Part shown: positions 13,399 through 16,081 of the stretch, one piece after another
Numbering within the stretch: the stretch's first letter is position 1
How the letters are laid out: every line of letters starts with the position of its first letter
Assembly: GCA_946061495.1 (NCBI GenBank)
Contig: CAMGSV010000035.1
Span: 1 to 16,081, forward strand
From: an uncultured Spirochaetales bacterium
Lineage (GTDB): Bacteria; Spirochaetota; Spirochaetia; Treponematales; Treponemataceae
Direction of reading: 5' to 3'
Length of the DNA stretch: 16,081 bases
Translations under genes and position numbers: made by a program
Notes under the pieces: model-generated
What the model was told of the DNA's origin: nothing
What the model saw: the letters and a program-made list of their open reading frames with translations, nothing else
Databases searched by the model: none

Positions 13399-13423
13399 TA
13401 GCAAACCACAGAAAGACTGTCAA
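13395..13423 (-). promoter_or_regulatory. Promoter of the DUF3793-flavodoxin operon
   Basis: On the minus strand TTGACA (13418-13423, consensus) and TATAGT (13395-13400) are 17 bp apart. One palindrome overlaps the -10 and another abuts the -35, so a strong promoter is held under repression. Confidence 0.85.
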
Positions 13424-13424
13424 G

Positions 13425-13440
13425 GTTAGTTGCCGCTAAC
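13425..13440. promoter_or_regulatory. Second, imperfect operator upstream of the -35
   Basis: GTTAG-TTGCCG-CTAAC has the outer arms of the operator but a degenerate centre. Its centre is 44 bp (about four helical turns) from that of the first site, so both could be bound on the same DNA face. Confidence 0.5.
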
Positions 13441-13478
13441 TAGATAATTTTTTCAAGAAAACGTGGGCTTCCAGCATC

Positions 13479-13501
13479 AAAAAAACCTGCGTTTCCGCAG
13501 G
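13479..13501 (-). terminator. Intrinsic terminator of the RNA helicase gene
   Basis: On the minus strand CCTGCG-GAAA-CGCAGG (13486-13501) is followed by seven T (A13479-13485), only ~15 nt behind the helicase stop. Confidence 0.92.
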
Positions 13502-13516
13502 CTTTCCTGGTGTCAT

Positions 13517-15718
13517 TTATTTTGGCAGTTTCCGCTTGTAGAGGCTGGCACCACCGCCCCGCACCGTCCCCTTCTTGCTGGCAGGTCCGTAGGAATTGGT
13601 TGGCTCACCGAAGGGAGGCTGATCCCGGCCACTGCGTCGTCCCTCACGTCCGTGGCGACCGCCATCCTGGCCACCGCCGAATCCACCCTTCTTTCCCTTG
13701 AAGCCGAACCGGTCCTTGCCGGAACGGAAGCCCCCGCCAAAGGAGGAGTCCCCCCGGAAACCACTCCGTCCCTTCCCTTGGAAGGAACCCCCCTGGTCTT
13801 CATCCTGGAACCCGAAGCTGGTCTCTTGGTTGCTCCGCCCCTTCTTGCGGCCTCCCTTTCCGGCACCGGCAGGCTTTTCGTCTAGGTGCATGTGGGGAAC
13901 GCTGTTGTCCCGCTGGCTCATTTCCAGGGCACGATCAGCGGCCTCCATGGGAAGGCTCACCAGGGAGAAGCTGTCCTTCACCACAATGCCGTCCACCAGC
14001 CGCTGGGGAATGTCCAGCAGGTCGCTGAAGAACTCGGCGATTTCCCGAACGAAAAATTTATCCCGGCGGCCCAGCTGCACGTAGATGCGCTTCTGGCCCT
14101 CACCCACAATGTCACGGTCACGACGGCCGCCCTCACGGGGAAGGTCCTCACGACCCCGGCGACTGTCCCGGCCGCCCTCCACTCCATCCCGGCCGCCCTT
14201 GGCCTTCCGCTGGCTTTCCACCGGAGCGATGTGGCCATAGCGGCTGGCATCCAAGTGCTGGCCGTAAAAATTCTCCAGCACCGAGGCAAGGATTTCCTGA
14301 GGGTCACGATCTCCACAAAGGTCGGCGGCCATCTGCTCAAAGATTGAGGGCTCAGAAGACCTTTCCACCGCTCCCATGACATCTGCGTCAGTCACCGTTG
14401 GGGCCCCATGAATCTGGTTCTCCCCAGCAGCTTCCAGCATATCCAGCTGACCTTCAGCAAGACCTGTCTGGGAGGCATCCCTTTCCTCATCCTCCACGGC
14501 ATCGGTGCCATCCACCTTGCCCCAGACGGCCTCCTTCATGGAGTCAAAGAGGCGGCCCCGCTTCAGCTCCAGAATCTTTTTGACCGATGGAACCGTGTCC
14601 TCCTGGAGGCTGCCCTTCACTGCCTTGCGGACAGCGGACTTCAAGTGCTCCAGCTTCCGCTTCTCCTCCGGCCGCACCAAGGTAATGGCCTCGCCGTAGG
14701 AGCCCGCCCGACCGGTGCGGCCAATGCGGTGGATGTAGGTGGAGCTGTCGAAGGGGATGGAATAGTTGATGACGTGGGTGAGGCCCCCAATGTCGATTCC
14801 ACGGGCAGCCACATCGGTGGCCACCAGAATCCGAGTCTTTTTGCTTCTGAACCGCAGCAGAATCTTTTCTCGCTGCTGCTGGGAGATGTCCCCATGGAGG
14901 GCGGCCACCTCATAGCCCCGCTCGTCCAGCTGGCGGGTGAGGTTGTCCGCATCCACCTTGGTCTGGGTGAAAATCAGTCCGTAGAAGTCGGTGGAAACGT
15001 CGATGAGGCGCACCACCAGCTCCAGCTTGTCCCGCTCCCGCACCATGATGTACTTCTGCTCCGTCAGGATGGGAGCCTCAGGGCTGGCCTCCTCCGCCAC
15101 CGTCTCGTATTCCCCCATGAACTGCCCGGCAATCTTGAGGATTGCAGGAGGCATGGTGGCGGAAAACAGCAGGATGCGGCAGTCTGGGTTCGCCTTGGCG
15201 AATATGTTCTCAATGTCTTCGATGAAGCCCATGTCCAGCATCTCGTCGGCCTCGTCAAGGATAAAGTACTTGATCTTTGACAAGTCCAAGGTTCCCCGCT
15301 CCAGATGGTCCTGCACACGACCGGGGGTGCCCACCACAATCTCCACACCCTTTCTGAGGGCCTTCAGCTGGACACCCATGGACTGGCCGCCGTAGACAGC
15401 CGCCATGCGGGGATAGGCACCAGTGGCAAAGGAGCCGATCTCCTTGCACACCTGCAGGGCCAGCTCACGGGTGGGAGTCAGCACCAGAGCCTGGACCGAA
15501 TCCGACGGCTCCCGGATGGTCTGCACCAGGGGGAGCCCAAAGGCGGCAGTCTTTCCGGTACCAGTGCGGGCCTTTGCAATGACGTTGGCGTCTCCTTCCA
15601 GCAGACGGGGAATGGCTAGAACCTGAATCGGGGAGGGACAGACAAATCCCTTCTTGGCCACAGCAGCCAAGGTGGTCTCATCGAGACCCAAATCTTCAAA
15701 AGATATATTCTCTTCCAT
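13517..15718 (-). CDS. DEAD-box ATP-dependent RNA helicase (DeaD/CsdA-like)
   Basis: This 733-residue RNA helicase probably remodels rRNA or mRNA in the cytoplasm. All core motifs are present: Q motif (FEDLGLD..., IQVLAIPRLL), motif I A-R-T-G-T-G-K-T57, PTRELALQV (82-90), TPGR (131-134), D155-E-A-D158, S186-A-T188, LHGD (274-277), VATDVAARGIDI (299-310) and H330-RIGRTGR337. Residues ~545-620 resemble the DbpA-type RNA-binding domain (RIYVQLGRRDKFFVREIAEFF). The tail (~625-733) is rich in Gly, Arg, Lys and Phe (FGGGFRSGKDRFGFKGKKGG), as in RNA-binding RGG-like tails. An acidic linker (~390-470) makes it longer than usual DeaD proteins. There is no Shine-Dalgarno before the ATG. It is monocistronic, with its own promoter and terminator. 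Confidence 0.95.
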   Translation of the reverse strand: MEENISFEDLGLDETTLAAVAKKGFVCPSPIQVLAIPRLLEGDANVIAKARTGTGKTAAFGLPLVQTIREPSDSVQALVLTPTRELALQVCKEIGSFATGAYPRMAAVYGGQSMGVQLKALRKGVEIVVGTPGRVQDHLERGTLDLSKIKYFILDEADEMLDMGFIEDIENIFAKANPDCRILLFSATMPPAILKIAGQFMGEYETVAEEASPEAPILTEQKYIMVRERDKLELVVRLIDVSTDFYGLIFTQTKVDADNLTRQLDERGYEVAALHGDISQQQREKILLRFRSKKTRILVATDVAARGIDIGGLTHVINYSIPFDSSTYIHRIGRTGRAGSYGEAITLVRPEEKRKLEHLKSAVRKAVKGSLQEDTVPSVKKILELKRGRLFDSMKEAVWGKVDGTDAVEDEERDASQTGLAEGQLDMLEAAGENQIHGAPTVTDADVMGAVERSSEPSIFEQMAADLCGDRDPQEILASVLENFYGQHLDASRYGHIAPVESQRKAKGGRDGVEGGRDSRRGREDLPREGGRRDRDIVGEGQKRIYVQLGRRDKFFVREIAEFFSDLLDIPQRLVDGIVVKDSFSLVSLPMEAADRALEMSQRDNSVPHMHLDEKPAGAGKGGRKKGRSNQETSFGFQDEDQGGSFQGKGRSGFRGDSSFGGGFRSGKDRFGFKGKKGGFGGGQDGGRHGREGRRSGRDQPPFGEPTNSYGPASKKGTVRGGGASLYKRKLPK

Positions 15719-15732
15719 AATAGTAATGCGAC

Positions 15733-15761
15733 ATACTACATTATTTTCAATTTAATGGCAA
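15733..15761 (-). promoter_or_regulatory. RNA helicase promoter, close to its ATG
   Basis: On the minus strand TTGCCA (15756-15761) and TAGTAT (15733-15738) are 17 bp apart. The start codon is 14 nt behind the -10, so the leader would be only about 7 nt and has no Shine-Dalgarno. Confidence 0.65.
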
Positions 15762-16006
15762 TATTTTGTATTCAATAAGATTTCTCACATCACTTCCCTA
15801 CCGCACCATCTTTTGCTATGCAGAACATCATCTGCAGCAATTCCCTTTGTTAATACTTGATTAAATCATGAAAATTTACCGCAATTTAAAAAAAATTATA
15901 GACAAAAACAAAAGTAAAATAATAAAATGTGTCTTATTTTCATTCCATTTTTATATTTAGTTTAAATGGAAGGATGAGTATACAAAGATGACACCTGTGT
16001 TTCTTT
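15762..16006. other. AT-rich divergent intergenic region
   Basis: The ~300 bp between the helicase and the biotin-carboxylase gene is strongly AT-rich, unlike the coding sequence around it. It holds the helicase promoter, an inverted repeat TCCATTT (15944-15950)/AAATGGA (15964-15970), and a possible plus-strand promoter TTTAGT-N17-TATACA ending near 15985. I see no gene in it. Confidence 0.5.
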
Positions 16007-16020
16007 AAGGAGGAAACCTC

Positions 16021-16081
16021 ATGGAGAAGAAGGAGATCAAGAAAGTCCTGGTGGCAAACCGGGGCGAGATTGCCATTCGCA
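16021..16081 (+). CDS. Biotin carboxylase domain protein, N-terminal fragment
   Basis: Only the first 20 codons lie in the window; the frame is open to the right edge. The sequence KKVLVANRGEIAIR is the near-invariant N-terminus of biotin carboxylase domains, which use ATP and bicarbonate to carboxylate biotin. It may be AccC of acetyl-CoA carboxylase, pyruvate carboxylase, or another acyl-CoA carboxylase; the visible part cannot decide. An excellent Shine-Dalgarno (AAGGAGG, 16007-16013) lies 7 nt upstream. It is transcribed away from the helicase gene. Confidence 0.93.
   Translation, partial: MEKKEIKKVLVANRGEIAIR

Noticed and set aside
15858..15868. TGATTAAATCA as an FNR/CRP-type site
   Set aside because: The spacing does not match TTGAT-N4-ATCAA, and such short palindromes are expected in AT-rich DNA.
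1..16081. CRISPR arrays, tRNA or rRNA genes, insertion sequence ends
   Set aside because: No regularly spaced repeats, cloverleaf-like segments or terminal inverted repeats were seen; only the Rpn tail at the left edge hints at mobile DNA.

Overview
The window comes from a bacterium with two membranes. It holds a beta-barrel outer-membrane protein with a cleavable signal peptide, a lipoprotein with a relaxed spirochaete-style leader, a periplasm-facing D-Ala-D-Ala carboxypeptidase and the tail of an Rpn-type transposase/nuclease. Together with the GC-rich coding sequence and AT-rich promoters, this suggests an anaerobic, treponeme-like spirochaete. That assignment is an inference from gene content and protein style; there is no rRNA here, and a Negativicutes-like organism cannot be excluded.

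Layout. 1-275: end of an Rpn-family protein. 429-4301: two tightly coupled envelope genes, a large membrane-anchored protein ending in a propeller/FG-GAP-like region and a lipoprotein with a possible SLH-like C-terminus. They close at a hairpin terminator shared with the convergent D,D-carboxypeptidase gene (4458-5810, minus). 5969-7696: a CPA2-type cation/proton antiporter with a C-terminal CBS pair, ending at another hairpin. 7820-8992 (minus): outer-membrane porin-like protein with its own promoter and a leader of about 95 nt. 9125-9533: a regulatory island. 9534-12237: purM, a 66-residue membrane protein carrying the GIIGGADGPT signature, purN, then an HI0074-like HEPN protein and an HI0073-like minimal nucleotidyltransferase, mostly overlapping or closely spaced. 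12342-13388 (minus): a DUF3793 protein followed by flavodoxin. 13517-15718 (minus): a long DEAD-box RNA helicase. 16021 onward: start of a biotin-carboxylase gene.

The most interesting signal lies outside the recognised genes. A palindrome, GTTAGC-N4-GCTAAC, occurs three times: perfectly at the start of the DUF3793-flavodoxin operon, in a degenerate form just upstream of that operon's -35 box, and perfectly in the gap before purM. In the gap it sits downstream of a good minus-strand promoter whose transcript would run about 170 nt to a strong intrinsic terminator without a convincing reading frame. The transcript would also have a 5' stem-loop. This looks like a small RNA controlled by the same repressor as flavodoxin. 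Because flavodoxin commonly replaces ferredoxin under iron limitation, and the palindrome resembles DtxR/IdeR-type operators, I propose a metal-responsive mini-regulon with an RyhB-like RNA component. No regulator gene is in the window.

Other oddities are an apparent -1 frameshift at a G4 run inside flavodoxin, several genes lacking a Shine-Dalgarno with a promoter-like -10 element almost at the start codon (possible leaderless mRNAs), and the stand-alone GGADGPT miniprotein between purM and purN.
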